From the NCBI RefSeq assembly GCF_025698545.1, contig NC_068567.1, positions 59,711,371-59,775,370 of the forward strand: 64,000 nucleotides of DNA, given 5' to 3'. The position numbers and the translations under genes are program-made. The notes under the pieces are model-generated. The model did not search any database, was not told the DNA's origin, and saw only the letters and a program-made list of their open reading frames with translations. This stretch comes from Gossypium raimondii. Lineage: Eukaryota; Streptophyta; Magnoliopsida; Malvales; Malvaceae. Shown one piece after another: positions 51,201 to 63,747 of the stretch (the stretch's first letter is position 1; every line of letters begins with the position of its first letter).

Positions 51201-53026
51201 ATTTAGTTTAATGATGAAGTTTATTATGTTCTACTAGATTTTGTCAGTTTACGGATTATATTCTTACTTGAGATATTTTGGGCATTGATTTCCCTTTCTA
51301 TTGGAAGGAGTTTAACTTATTGCCTTATATAATGCAGTGGCCATTCCCCTGCTCTTACCATTTCTTATTGAATCTCTTTGGCATGATACTTATTTCTGTA
51401 ATCAACCTGATTTTTCCCCGATGTTGAATTTACTAGTAGGCTGTAGGCACAATACTAGTTTTTTTTCTTATTGTTTATTTTATTTTTTAATTTCAAGGGA
51501 ACACTGAGAGATCTTAGAAAAGGAGGCAGGAGTACTCACTTTGATTCAAAGGAGCTGGTATGTATATGGAGATCTAACGTGTTCTTGTTCACTACCCATA
51601 GGGTCACTTTTCTTCATCTAATTTGAGCAATTTCATGTTCAGTTTTTGAACCTGATGGACATTTTATTTAGTTCAGCATTAAGTCCTTTTATCTCGCAGG
51701 AAACTCCAACTGATATTAAGCCTTCAACTTTGGAACCAGAAAATTCTTTTGCCAATAATGATGAGCAGGTATTGATTTCCTGGGTCACTTAAGATGAACA
51801 TAGCTGTAACATGATAATTTGCAAGTGCAAATTCTGTCGATGCATTAAGGACAATGCGGTTATTTTTAGCTATGTTTTATTTTTGGTTGGTTGTCCTGTT
51901 TGTCCTGTCTAATGCACATTTGTTTCATAAATAGAAACAATGTTAACTACGAAACACAGATCAGTGATGCTTCTTCAATGTGGCATAATTCTTTGCTTTC
52001 CATTTTCTGTCATCAGGGAAGCCCACAAGAGAAGAAGCCTGTACCTATGGATTCTGAAAATCATTTAATAACATCAAACGAGCAGGTAAGAATTCTATTA
52101 ATGGTGGTTGGAGGGATTTATCTTGTGATTTTAAATTTTCTGGCAGATTCTAGTAGGACATTATATTTCAAACTTGCGATATCGAGTTGCAAGGGATTGC
52201 ATTTTTGCTCATTATCAGGTTGCCAATGATCCGATTTTGTTGATTCACCAAATATTGTCCACTGATATGCAGGAATTCGCACAAAATTCACATCCTTTTC
52301 TCATCCACGTGGAGAATTCCTCAGTCAACCTTGATAACGAGGTATTCTTTTGGTCACACACTGTTTAAGTGGTAAAAATACGATGGAAGCTCTTGTACTA
52401 GGAGTCAAATTGTATTTTTTGCCCTCTATTAAAATATGCGCAAATTACTCCCAATGTGTTAAGATCAAACTGTAAATTGGTCATTCTGTTAAATAGTTCA
52501 TCCGTTTCTACTGTTAAAAATTGGTCATTGTATGTCAAAATGAGATATACGTGGCATGTCACATGTAATTGTTTGGTTATTAAGTCAGTGTGCGAATTTT
52601 TAACTGTAGAAATAGATGATATTTTTAATAGAAATGATCCTTTTCTTTATCTAACGTACAGTGGCTAATTTGCCTAACTTTTTTTAGTAAAGTGGGCAAA
52701 ATGCAATCTGACTCTTAGTATAAGAGTTTTTATAGTACTTTTACCTGGTAAATGAATTTCATAAGGGAAAATTCGTGAGGAACTCTCTTAAGATTGTTTA
52801 CGTTACATCAGGACATACAGGAAACACTAGAAGAGCTTGCTGATGCTTCAGGGTCGGATTTTGAGATACCTTCACATTTTGATGAACAGGTAGTGGTCTT
52901 TTAGCAACCTAGCTTCAACATATACCTTAAGTGAACTTCTTAACTTCATAGTCAAATTCATGAAAATAAAACTTACAGGTTGACATTGATGATAGCAACA
53001 TCGTGACCTTGTGGCCTGGGACTTAA
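48262..53026 (+). CDS. TIFY-CCT-GATA zinc-finger transcription factor (ZML / GATA24-type)
   Basis: Eleven exons join in frame to 348 residues: 48262-48486, 49547-49633, 49721-49854, 50798-50890, 50981-51095, 51498-51557, 51700-51768, 52017-52085, 52273-52341, 52812-52889 and 52979-53026. The TIFY domain (about 55-89) contains [14 protein letters not shown] split by intron 1. The CCT domain is at about 117-160 ([20 protein letters not shown]). The GATA finger spans 184-211 with spacing C-X2-C-X20-C-X2-C, then GLMWANKGTLRDL. The X20 loop and this three-domain order define the class that includes Arabidopsis ZML1/ZML2. The protein binds DNA in the nucleus; the target genes here are unknown. Exons 7-9 are equal 23-codon units. 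The C-terminus ends [12 protein letters not shown]. Introns 1, 3 and 9 carry repeats. The gene is tail-to-tail with DRP3. Confidence 0.93.
48921..49258. mobile_element. MITE-like insertion in GATA intron 1
   Basis: The ends are imperfect inverted copies: AGGGCCAGTTTAACATTGAG on the left, and on the right CAATGATAAACACACCCT, which inverted reads AGGGTGTGTTTATCATTG. The interior is rich in AAGTGCTTT / AAAAGCAC words. There is no coding frame. The sequence style fits a hAT-derived MITE, but no clear 8-bp target-site duplication was seen. Confidence 0.55.
50528..50723 (+). repeat. 98-bp tandem duplication in GATA intron 3
   Basis: Copies at 50528-50625 and 50626-50723 are nearly identical. I see only two differences: TACTGCC versus TACAGCC and CTCTTCC versus CTCCTCC. 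Both contain TATTTATACACAAGTAC, CTAGGAAACTAGCAGGAAAC and AAAATGAAGCTTAAAATC. The surrounding 50465-50760 looks like an LTR or short retroelement fragment, but this is not proven. Confidence 0.85.
51700..52341 (+). repeat. Three homologous 69-nt exons in the GATA gene
   Basis: Exons 7 (51700-51768), 8 (52017-52085) and 9 (52273-52341) are each 69 nt, phase 0 at both ends, and encode 23 residues. Pro at unit position 8 and Glu-Asn at 14-15 are shared by all three; the ends read DEQ, NEQ and DNE. Exon 10 (26 codons) also ends DEQ. This fits exon multiplication of a disordered acidic linker. Confidence 0.6.
52371..52745. mobile_element. MITE with about 50-bp inverted ends in GATA intron 9
   Basis: The left end GGTAAAAATACGATGGAAGC then CTCTTGTACTAGGAGTCAAA pairs with the inverted right end GGTAAAAGTACTATAAAAAC then TCTTATACTAAGAGTCAGAT. 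Both are followed by TTGCCC. The middle holds ACGTGGCATGTCACATG. There is no ORF. A related degraded copy may lie at about 62640-62940. Confidence 0.65.
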
Positions 53027-53928
53027 AAAGATGGAGGTTTGATTTGGTTTTGACATGTTTTGATCAGCCAGCACTGATATCGACTAACTATAGGTTTCCG
53101 GAGATCTGTTGTTCATAGACACAGGATCGGGATCATTCCCTTGTAATTGAATTGCTAAAATCAATACAGTCGTCTCCTTTTTTCCCCTTTGATATTTTGT
53201 TATAATTATAATGTGAATAAATATAATATTTGGTGCTTTCCTTCTTTCTGACCCTCCATTAAGTCGATGTAATTGTGTCCAATTAATAATGGGACATAGC
53301 CTTTCTCGAGTGAGCTAAAACAAGTAATAAAGGGAGCTACAGATGTATTCAAATTAATTTATGAGTGCACTGAAATAACAGTTTGCCAGCTATTGATGAT
53401 TGCTTTTTTTGTTTTTTTTTTCCCCCAAATCATCATAGTCCAAGGTTGGGCAATAAAATTTACATTAGTTCTAATGAAATGAAATAAAATTGGATACAAA
53501 CATCAATGCTATCATTCTTGATCTGAATACATTCATAGTTCATACCCAAACTGTAGGGCTGTGTCAACAAATATTGGGGTAATGAGAGACTGCAAAAAGA
53601 ATAGTTATATATAACGTAAAAACTATACTTCCTGAGAAAGAGAAAAAAAAGCGAGTTTCTCAGGTCCATTATTCTTTCGGAAGCAATAAACAAATTCAGT
53701 TAGAACCCTATATTATGGTAGTAGAACAATAGGAAAACATGTTGAGCAAAAAGCAAACGCATAATTGCCCGACTTACAGGCATCTAGCTTTGAAATTTTA
53801 ACATCAATTTCCAATACACCGGCTTTTGTTGGAAGAATTCCAAAGAAATATGGGAGAAAATGAATATAATGCATTTATATGTGATAAAAGAAACGGGATC
53901 GACATGCACAATTGCACATTCAAACAGC
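53027..53928. other. Convergent 3' spacer between GATA and DRP3
   Basis: This 902-bp spacer holds both 3' UTRs. AATAAA at about 53216 is a candidate GATA poly(A) signal. No further gene is seen. Confidence 0.6.
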
Positions 53929-56900
53929 TTACAGATCAACTGCAGGATAGAGGCCCGGCATGTAACTGCGTCCATTTCCATTTGAACCTGAACTAGCATA
54001 CACGTGTGACTGTAGTTCCCCTGAGTGGGATGATTTGCGAGATTTTGTGTGTTTAGGAGAAGCTGCATAGGAGTCATTTGAACCACTACTTGTAGAATAC
54101 ATTGATGATGTCGGCAGCCCGTGGATCTTTGGCAGGCCTGTTAGATCAGAACCCAAACTGTATCCCCTCTCTACTGTTTCAGCTTCCAATGGCAATTCGT
54201 CCAATGTCTATTCAAAAGGGTAAAAGAAAAAACAGTAAATGTGGCTGCAACTTCCATATGAAATTCATGTTGAGGAAACCAAAATTTAGTAGAGCATCAG
54301 CCATGAAGTAATCAGGTAATGTGATGATAAGTTGACACACATGTAAAGGGGTGAAACCAGAAAATCTTTGTGGAGGAACGGAATTAAATTGTATATTTTT
54401 ATGAGCTAAAATGCAATTTCACAATTTTAGTAACTTATATCTTTATAATTTTTAAAAGACTGAATCAAAATTTTATCACTTTTGGAAGGAGGGGGTCTGA
54501 TTTTACCTTTTACTAAATTAAATTTTTATAAAACTTAAAAAGTGGAATTTATATTTTAGGGGGGCCAGACCGCTGCCAGACACCCCCCCCCCCTGCATGT
54601 AAACAATAAAAAAGATAGTTTTGGCATGTCTCTTAACGAACAGATGAAAAACTCTCGTGACCATTCTAGAGACTATAATATGTTGAAATGTCAATATGCA
54701 GTCAAGAAAACCCACCCTGAATGCCTGTTGGAGAACTCGGAGTGTTTCTCGAGTACGTTTTCTCTTAGAAGCGATCTCATCAGGTTCCTGTAACATTTCT
54801 TCAAACAGGTTTTCTCTGTTTTGGGATCATAAAACATACAGGATACTCATCAGTCAACAGAGTGTCAAAAGGATAAATAATTAAAATCAAGTCAAATTAC
54901 ACAAAGCTCTACGTCACCTGTAAAGCTTTCTGATAAAGACATTGTGAAGTTCACGTTTTGAATGGTTGACCTGGATATAGATATTATCGACAGATATTAA
55001 TACTCATGAAATGCTTTAACTTAACAATGCATCACAAACTATTGTTAGCAATAAACTACAACATTTTAAGGCTCCAACATAAGAAACATATAGCAACTAT
55101 AACCTCTTAAAACTCGAGCAAACTTTTGAACGAACTGGCTAGATCCATTCTTTATTTGGACAAGCATACAACCATGTAACTCGAGTCTAGTATGCTATCA
55201 TTAAAACACATTATCCAATATAAACAGCAAGACTGTTCGGTAAGCTTGATATATACTTCTCTCCTGAATAAACTAGTGGAGGAAGGAAATCAACACAATT
55301 AGCACCAAATATTGTTTAGATCAAGCCAAATAGTTGCTAACCTGATATAAAGGAAAAAATAGAAATTAATTTGGCCAGAATAGAAAGATATATACTCTCC
55401 TAATTAGAACACCATAAAGCTTTTTGGAATTTTAGTTATCAGGAATTTAAATGAGAACAAGGATAAAATAAGAAAAAAAAAAGACAAAAGGAAATGTGAT
55501 TGGCAAACCTACTCAGTCTAAAACTTACCAAGAAGTGCATAATTGCTTTAGGCACAGAGTCCTCTATATTCTTCCTGACAATATCATAGTATGATCTTAA
55601 GAGCAATTTGGTGATAGCAATTTCAATAGCTTCAGTTTCTGAACATTCTGAAGGCCTCAAGAGAGATGGGGGCTGAAAATAATAAAAAGAATCTTGTCAA
55701 GATCAAATCAACACATTTTTTAAATTTAACACAAGATCCTTAATGGATTGATCTGTATTCACCTCTTTCAAATGGATCATGGAGAACGCATGTTCCATGT
55801 TTTGAGCGGGTTCGGTATACGGTTTGTTTGTCAAGCTCTCTTTCACAGATGAGCGGTTATCACTGCTACCAAATATTGATGAGATACCCCAAGTTAACCC
55901 ACTTGTGCTTCCTGATAAAACCAACATATAGAACATCATTTTACATGAAACCAACAAATAGAACATCATTTTACTTTTATGTTGCTTGATAATTATATGA
56001 CAGTTGGGTCAGAATTATAAACACAAATTCACAAAATGCAATCCCCCAGACCCCTTATTTAAGCGAGAGCAAGGGAGAAAACCCTTAATATTTGGCCATC
56101 ATATCACACAACAATCATAGAAAAAACATTAGACATTAGCACAGCATATTTAACTAATTCATAATGACAGCCTAAAAGTATTACCTGTGGATGGAACTTT
56201 CTCAACATCTGCAGCAGGACGGACTACCTGCACACAGAGTAAAAAGTTGAAGGTACTTAATAGATGACTAATGATGAGGGAGAAAAAAGATTGGAAAAGT
56301 GAAATGGAAAAGGCAGGAAAGAGAGCATATATTGGGCAGCAGAAACCAAAGATTCATGCCTGCTCAGCCGCGATTCCATTAACTTGTCTTGCAATAATAG
56401 TCCAAGATTTAGTGCTTTTTTCAGAAGGAGGTGCCTTATCAGGCTCCAAACCATCCTGATTAAGTCAACAAAAAAATATGGAAAGAATGAAAATCGAGAG
56501 GAAATAGGAATAAATAAAAGCAATTATACCAGAGAAATGACCACTAGTAGAGAACTACCTTTGCTTTAGATACAGGCAAATGAACCCTTGAATTCCTTAT
56601 CTGCTGATTGGCAAGCTCTACAGCCTTGCTCCCACCAATAAAATTTGGGTGGGAAGTATTTATGTAATCCATCTGTAAAATAGAAGGGTGTGTGATTGTG
56701 TATCACACAACAAGTGTCTAAGGTTCTCTGAAAAGACCATACGAGTATAACAAGTGTTGCACATCAACTTTACCGAGTTCATGATTTATACACACAATTA
56801 GGAACAGAAACATAAAATAATAAAAAACTAAATGGGAAAATATTTGGTACACTGGCAGTGGAGTTTTTAGATTCCACAAGTAGGGTCAAGGGATTGACAC

Positions 56901-59900
56901 ATGTCCTATAGGGGTATAGTAAAATATAAAAAAAATATTAAGAAAATGACACATGGCAATTTTTTAAGGTTGCTTGTGGAATAAAAAAAGTACACTGCCA
57001 GTGTAACAAATACTAACTCAAACTCAATTAGCAAAACCATACCTCCATTTCAATCATATGTCCTATCATTGTCTCAGATGGTTCGAGACCTTCTTGGAGA
57101 AAATTTCCAACAACTTGGTCCATATGTTTCCTCAGAACAGGAAATCGCTGCAGTTCATTCATCATACAGCGATGGCTAATCTGGATACAAAACAATTTCA
57201 TTAGAAAACTTAAGAGTGTGTTTGGTTTTAGAAAATAGAGGTCATTTTCATTTTCATTCTCTTTGAAAATGGAAAACACTAAAGAAAATGTGTTCGATTG
57301 AAAAAAACACTACAGAAAACGTGTTTGATTGAAAAATTAAAAATTGATCTTTGGAAAATGAAAGAAATATATACATGTGGGAAATTTAGAGGTAAAGAAG
57401 AGAGTTGTTTGCACTAAAGTTCTGCAAAATTGGAAAAGTTGAAACAAGGGTGTTTGAACTTTAAATTTAATTAATGAATTGATCCTAATTTAAATTCATA
57501 TAAACACAAAATATATTTTCTTTCATTAACTTAAAATATCAGATCCCTTGCCCTAGTTCAAGTCTATATAAGCGTCGAATTTTTAATTCTTTTCTCATGT
57601 TTCTAATTTAAGAAAATAGATACCATCATATTTTCATTTTTGGAAATAGATTTTAATTTTCATTTAACAAACGTGTTTTCAAATTTCAAAAATGAGTTGA
57701 AATTATTTTTAAGATGAGAATATATATATATATATATAAAAATAAAGCTGTGAGACAGACATTGATAATCTGGAACATAAATCACCTTTATTAACTCATC
57801 ATATATGAACCTGGCACATTGAAGACTTGGATCTAGCAAACGTGCTATTTGCCTTCTAACAAGCACTTCAAACGGGACCTATACATCAAAGTTGAAGTAC
57901 AACAATATGCACCAAGTTTAACATAAAAGAATTCCAGGCAACAGTTTGGAAAACAGCAATTCAGATTCCTATAAGAGAAAAAGAATATTCTTAGATAAAA
58001 TAATTTAACGTAGAACATACTTCAGGTACAAATAGTGCAGATCTAGGACCAGTTGCATTCTGAATAGCAGTTCGAATGTCATCGTCAGTCAAGCCTTCAC
58101 ATGGATCAACCTCCTGTACAAAAATCAGTTAATCGCAAACTCAAAACCAGCATCAGGCAAAAGTATTTACATAAAGGCTCTTGTTCAGAGGCACATCTGA
58201 GCAATTCTAGAGTCGCAATGTAAAACTAATGTCTGTGTTTTACATGAAACAGTGCCATGGCAAAAGTTAGAAAGTTCTATTTTATTTCCAGAAAAAAGGG
58301 AAGGTGAGAAATTAACATCATGAAACCAGATAACCACTTATATTGATCAGGTTTTGTCATATATATTTTAAGCATCCTGTCCTTGCAGACAACTTGTGCA
58401 CAATCACATTGGTGAGTAAAATTTTTGTACAATGATGTGACGAACTACCCTGAAGATAAAAGAGATGTATAATAAATGGACCTCTAACACGGAATGGAAA
58501 AGAAATGCAGCTTAGCAAAAGATCCTCAGAGTAAAAGGGCATTCAAATATCGAAGGCATAAATATCAGACTACACACCTCTAAGCTCTTAACAAAGATTG
58601 ATTGGAAAATGTAATGAATCCTTGCTCCACCAGACAGCTCAGACGTAGACATTTCTTCATTTTTCCCCTCAACCATTGATGAGAATGCTGTTTCCAACAT
58701 AGCATTGATTCATGGTATCATACCAACATAGTGGAATGTAATAATAGGTGATTCAGAATATTAATAAGAAATTTACAGAAAGCCAAACAAAACATTTACC
58801 CTCACAGTATTTCGAAAGAATATTCAGTAGAAGAGCTCCCTGACCAGCCTATAGGTACAAAACCATAGTCTTGTCTTAAAAAATTATTTCAGATGATTTT
58901 TGCACAACCAAGTTCATGCTAAATGAACAAATATACATGCCTTTGATTCAGTGATTTCTCCATAGCTTGCATGCTCCTTCGCCACAGAAACCAATGCAGA
59001 ACTAATGCGTGATTTCAGCCCAGGAAGTATTGCCTTGATATGTTGTACTAAAATCTACACAAGAAACAGCACAAAAAGACTCAGCAAAGCGATAAAAGAA
59101 ATAAAGAAATCTCCCTAATGCCATGCATGCATGTCTCTTTTTAATGCTCAACAAAGAGGATGCAAATAAGTCCTCAACTAGCATAAACCCTTCAACAAAT
59201 CTTATGAGCATGCAGACGACTTGATTCAGGTAAAAGGTACACTGAAAGCAGGAATGTTTGAGATAATATAAATAAGCCTGCATAGTATTGATCTAGGTAG
59301 GCTGTAACGATCCAAAGTTCATAATAGGTTCATGTTCTAATCTAGTTGGAAGTTAATCGAGATTTTTTTTCCCCACCAAATGTGTAGCACAAACAAGGGA
59401 ATAAATACACGGACAGGATATGTAAATATTTATATGAAGTGAGGGAAAAGTAGCCGAAGGTTCATAGGCAGCTGAATATTTATAGCTAGAACAAAGCATT
59501 GACATGTGAAATTGAGTTATATTCCATAAAGCTTATGAAAACTTCATCTTGCAAATATTTTACCTGGTTCAGCTTCTTCGCCAACTGAGGTACACCACAA
59601 CGATCAGCTAAACCATTATATACCTACGTACAAATTAAAAAAAACATAAGCAAATTGACTGGAAACTGTATCAAACCAGGACCAATAGTTAAAGGTTGGT
59701 TTAGCCATACTGGACGACTACGGAAGAACTGTTCCTCTGCCACAAGGGCATCCTTGATACTCCGGTTGAGTAAAATATCCTGTTTAGAGAATAAATTAAG
59801 AGTGCAATCAAATTATTGGCACACTAGTAAAATAAGATACCTGAGAAGCAGTATATGAATATAAGATCAAAGTAGAGATCATCAAGAAGCAAAACTATGA

Positions 59901-61917
59901 TAATTTGTGGAGGGAAAGATGTACAAGGGTTTTCTGAGACCGAGAGTTGCCCATAAAAAAGCTTGTGTACATTTTTTCAGTCGCTTCCTGATCTATTGAC
60001 CAGCCATTTTCAAAATTTTAAATGTCTTTAGTATCTTTTTCTCTAAATCAGCCGTATACTTGGCTTTTTCCCCTTAAAAACATTATAATGATTCTGCTTT
60101 GAATTTGATGCCTTTGACTAGTCATCTAGGTTTACCAAATTCAAGCTTTGCCTTGATCTATGCTAAACATACTTCAGGTTGCCTAGAACATAAGTCAAGG
60201 ATATCAAACACCATTTGAAACAAATAGGGAAGTATGGCATATGACAACAAAAGAAAATGACAGGACATGTAAATAATCAGGAAGATCCTACCATCTAAAA
60301 TGGCAGGAAAAACTAATATATGTTCTAATTCGAGGAAACAATATGAATAAAGACCAAAAAGCCTTTAGAGCATCTTGAAGTAAAGAATATGGCATAAACT
60401 TTAGAAAACTCTAGGAATGATAAATCATACACATTAACAATGTACTCAGAATAATTTATTTAAAAGGAGTAACAGCATCTTCAATTATGTAAGGTTTTAT
60501 AGTTACCTCTTGACTACGATTCACAACACCTATGTAACCAAGTCGAAGGGGAATCACTTTCCCAAGCAGCAGATTACGAGCATCAGTACCTCTGTCCATT
60601 ATATCCAACTGATTCATAGTCCAAAAGTAATCAGAAACCTAGAACAGCTAATATAGGTCACGTCATTAATTTTAAAAGAGATTTCATATTCAAATGTGCA
60701 CCTTTGTGATTACACCAATGGTTCTATAACCTGCCCAAAAGAAAATTTGCTAAAGAATTCAATTAAAAAATATATTAAACAGCAACTCGAATGCAGAAGT
60801 TGGGATTTTGATCATATAATTTACCATCAGGATCAGCATTTCCAGCAATTTGAAGCGCATCAGAATTTGCTAAGTCAGAATTTGCAGGAGTAACAGCTAT
60901 AATCAGACAGCTTGGCTGTTTAATGTATGACATAATCATTGTTCTTATTCGAGCTTCAATGTCAGAGGGCTGGTCACCCACGGGAACCTTTGTGATTCCA
61001 GGCAAATCCACGAGAGTGATATCAAGAACATTTGGCGAGAAAATCTTAAGTCGAATCTGCTTGTCAGAAACACCTTTGTTTCCTCCAGCCTCCCTATCCG
61101 TCTCAGCCTGCAATTAATTGAGACTTCAGACATTTTTCATTTTTTAATATTTAAACACACACACGTAAATGCCTTCTTTCTTGATCTCTTAAACTTCAAA
61201 CCTAATATAACTTACAAGCAAAAAAGGGATATTGCAGAGAACCAAGGGGAGAGAAACCAAGAACATGTAAATTAAGAGGTTGTATCTTCCGCTCACTGTG
61301 ACTATCCACCTAAGCCTATGGAAATTGGGTATCTTTCTTCTATAACCCAAAGGATTTTATGTGAAAGCAAAAAATAGCAGAGGCACCTCTAGAAACCAGA
61401 AATTTCAAATGTCACCCAATTAAAATGTTTCTCGCTTCAATGTTTAATCTTACAATTCCAATAAACCTTACAAGCAGTTTGAAAAGGGGAAAATGATAAT
61501 AAAATTGCTAACTTCTGCTCTTCTCAATCATAACAAGCAAGACAGAACCTGAATCTCCCTGCGAATCTCAGAGAAGTCATAGAAGCGCTTGCCAGGCAAG
61601 TGAAGAAACTCGCCATATTCTTCCTCAGAACCATCAGGTTTACGCTTGGTCTGGAGAAGCTGAAGGACAAGAGGGCGACGCGTGCATATATCGGAACCAC
61701 GAGGCAAGAAATCACGGCCAACTAGCGACTCTAGCACACTGGACTTGCCACTGCTCTGGCTTCCAACCACCGCCACCTGCGGCAACTCTATAGTGGACTG
61801 GCTACCAAGTTTAGCGAATATGTCTTGTAGCTTGTTCACTAACGGTATAACGGAAGATCCCAACGGCGCCGCAGATGATTGAGGCGGCGTCGATGCTACT
61901 GCTGCTTCTTCAGCCAT
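53929..61917 (-). CDS. DRP3: Dynamin-related GTPase, DRP3 type
   Basis: Twenty exons, listed 5' to 3', join in frame to 828 residues: 61549-61917, 60825-61107, 60702-60730, 60507-60608, 59711-59779, 59564-59623, 58941-59054, 58800-58848, 58578-58687, 58021-58113, 57786-57878, 57043-57180, 56559-56672, 56360-56455, 56185-56227, 55763-55911, 55529-55672, 54918-54970, 54716-54815 and 53929-54207. The GTPase domain has [13 protein letters not shown] and TKLD (split by intron 3). Middle-domain blocks include [13 protein letters not shown] and [16 protein letters not shown]. The GED region includes [20 protein letters not shown] and [15 protein letters not shown]. There is no PH or Pro-rich domain. 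The tail is Ser-rich. DRP3 proteins constrict mitochondria and peroxisomes during fission. Introns 7 and 14 have GC donors. Confidence 0.94.
57214..57680. mobile_element. Possible MITE in DRP3 intron 11
   Basis: The left end GAGTGTGTTTGGTTTTAGAAAAT resembles the inverted right end GAAAACACGTTTGTTAAATG. Internal GAAAAC/GTTTTC words recur. The match is loose and no target-site duplication was found. Confidence 0.35.
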
Positions 61918-63262
61918 TGATTTAAATGATTAACGGATTGAAAGAAAATACCAGAGATTTAGAGATGATTTTTTTATGAATCTTAGGGTTTTGGATTTTT
62001 TTTAGATAGAGATGTTGATTGAAACAAATGAGAGAGAGGGATTGAATATCTGATCAAGGCACAGTGTTTCTTTCTTTTTCTTTTTTCTCCTTTTTAAATT
62101 ACAATATAATTTGCCTTTTATTTTAAATACATATAAATATAAATATAATATTACTCTCTTAATAATTACAGTCTGATTGACAAAAAAAAAAGGTAATTAC
62201 CGTCTCAAAAAGTTTAATATAACTACAGTAGTATGTTTCTTTAGGTGTAATATTACTCTTCTAAAAACAATATGAACCTTAAATGTGGGTTTAGGTAAGC
62301 GATTGGATGTGGTGCGAGACATTTAGTTTATTTTTTATCTCATACTATAGTATTTAATCTTATCACCACCGCTATTTTCACACTAAATACACCTCCCATT
62401 TAAACTCACCCTAAAAATATATTTGTTATGACTATAATCACCAGATTTAGGTGAGATAATAATGATCTCTTTTTATATTAATCAGTGGTTAAATCGATTC
62501 TCGTCCTAAGTATGGAGTAGTTTTAAATCTAATGACTAGCATATACCGCTTTAATAGGCCTATCGAACGTGAAGGGTTAATCATTGGACTTGTCTATGGA
62601 ATACTTTGGACAATAAAAAAAACATGACCATTGAAGCATCTTTGTTATAGATTAAATTGCATTTTGTTATATTTACTCAAAAAAATTACAATTAATATAT
62701 AAATTCATTATTCATGTTCAAAATTTCATCTATTTTAATTGTTAAAAATCAACGTGGTTGACAAGATAATAATTACATGTGGCGTGTTATGTGTACCTCA
62801 TCATAATATATAGGGATGAGTTTTAAAGCTGTATAAATGGATGAAGCTTTTAACAAAATGACTAGTTTACTCTTTGATTTAACATAGAGAGACTAATTCA
62901 CTATTCTATTAATAAAAGGGATAAAATATAATCTAATTATTAATACAAAGATAATCATAATACTTTCACTAACATTTTTCTGGCTTCCCATGTTGAAAAG
63001 AAATATTGAGGCCTTTTCAGTAAGGTAGGAAGTCAATTCTAATCTAATTTTTTTTATTTTTAATTTATTTATAGTATTAATCAGTTTCAACTGTAAAGGT
63101 GCGTTTGGTTCGCTGTATTGGATTAGAGGTGTAATAGCAAATCAACTGTTTGGTTGAATGTAATGGAATAGAGGCGTAATAGTAATATTGTGTTTGGTTG
63201 AATGGAATAGAGGTGTAATAGCATAATGGAAAAAACTAAAATGACTAGAATACCCTTAGCAT
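61918..63262. other. DRP3 promoter side and AT-rich intergenic DNA
   Basis: The DRP3 leader (61918 to about 62050) is followed by intergenic DNA without a gene. A possible degraded MITE lies at 62640-62940. At 63098-63220 GGAATAGAGGTGTAATAG-like words repeat three times after GTGCGTTTGGTTCGC, typical of a short DNA-transposon relic. Confidence 0.5.
61983..61991 (-). promoter_or_regulatory. Telo-box upstream of DRP3
   Basis: Read on the gene strand, AAACCCTAA lies 66-74 bp before the ATG. Confidence 0.5.
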
Positions 63263-63747
63263 AAATTTATTTTGGTAAATGATTATTGTTATTGTTATTT
63301 AAATTTTAATAAGATTATTATTATCAATAATAAATATTTTAATCATATTTAAACATAATTATTATTAAATATATTTTAATTAAAATATATAATTTAATAA
63401 AATTCTTAATAATTAGCGAAATTTGTTTTGGTAAATTATTATTGTTATTGTTATTTAAATTTTAATAAGATTATTAATATCAATAATAAATAATTTAATC
63501 ATATTTAAACATAATTATTATTAAATATATTATAATTAAAATATATAATTTAATAAAATTCTTAATAATTAATATTCTTATATGAATTTACTCAAATCAT
63601 AATATATGATATTGTAAAATATAAATTAACATAATTATTATTAAATATATTATAATTAAAATATATAATTTAATAAAATTCTTAATAATTAATATTCTTA
63701 TATGAATTTACTCAAATCATAATATATGATACTATAAATGAAAACTT
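63263..63747. repeat. AT-rich nested tandem duplications
   Basis: A 156-bp unit starting AAATTTATTTTGGTAAAT at 63263 repeats at 63419. Its distal part plus extra sequence then forms a 120-bp unit, 63508-63627, repeated at 63628-63747. The first hundred or so bases of the 120-bp pair look identical. The region is above 85 percent A+T by eye. Confidence 0.85.
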
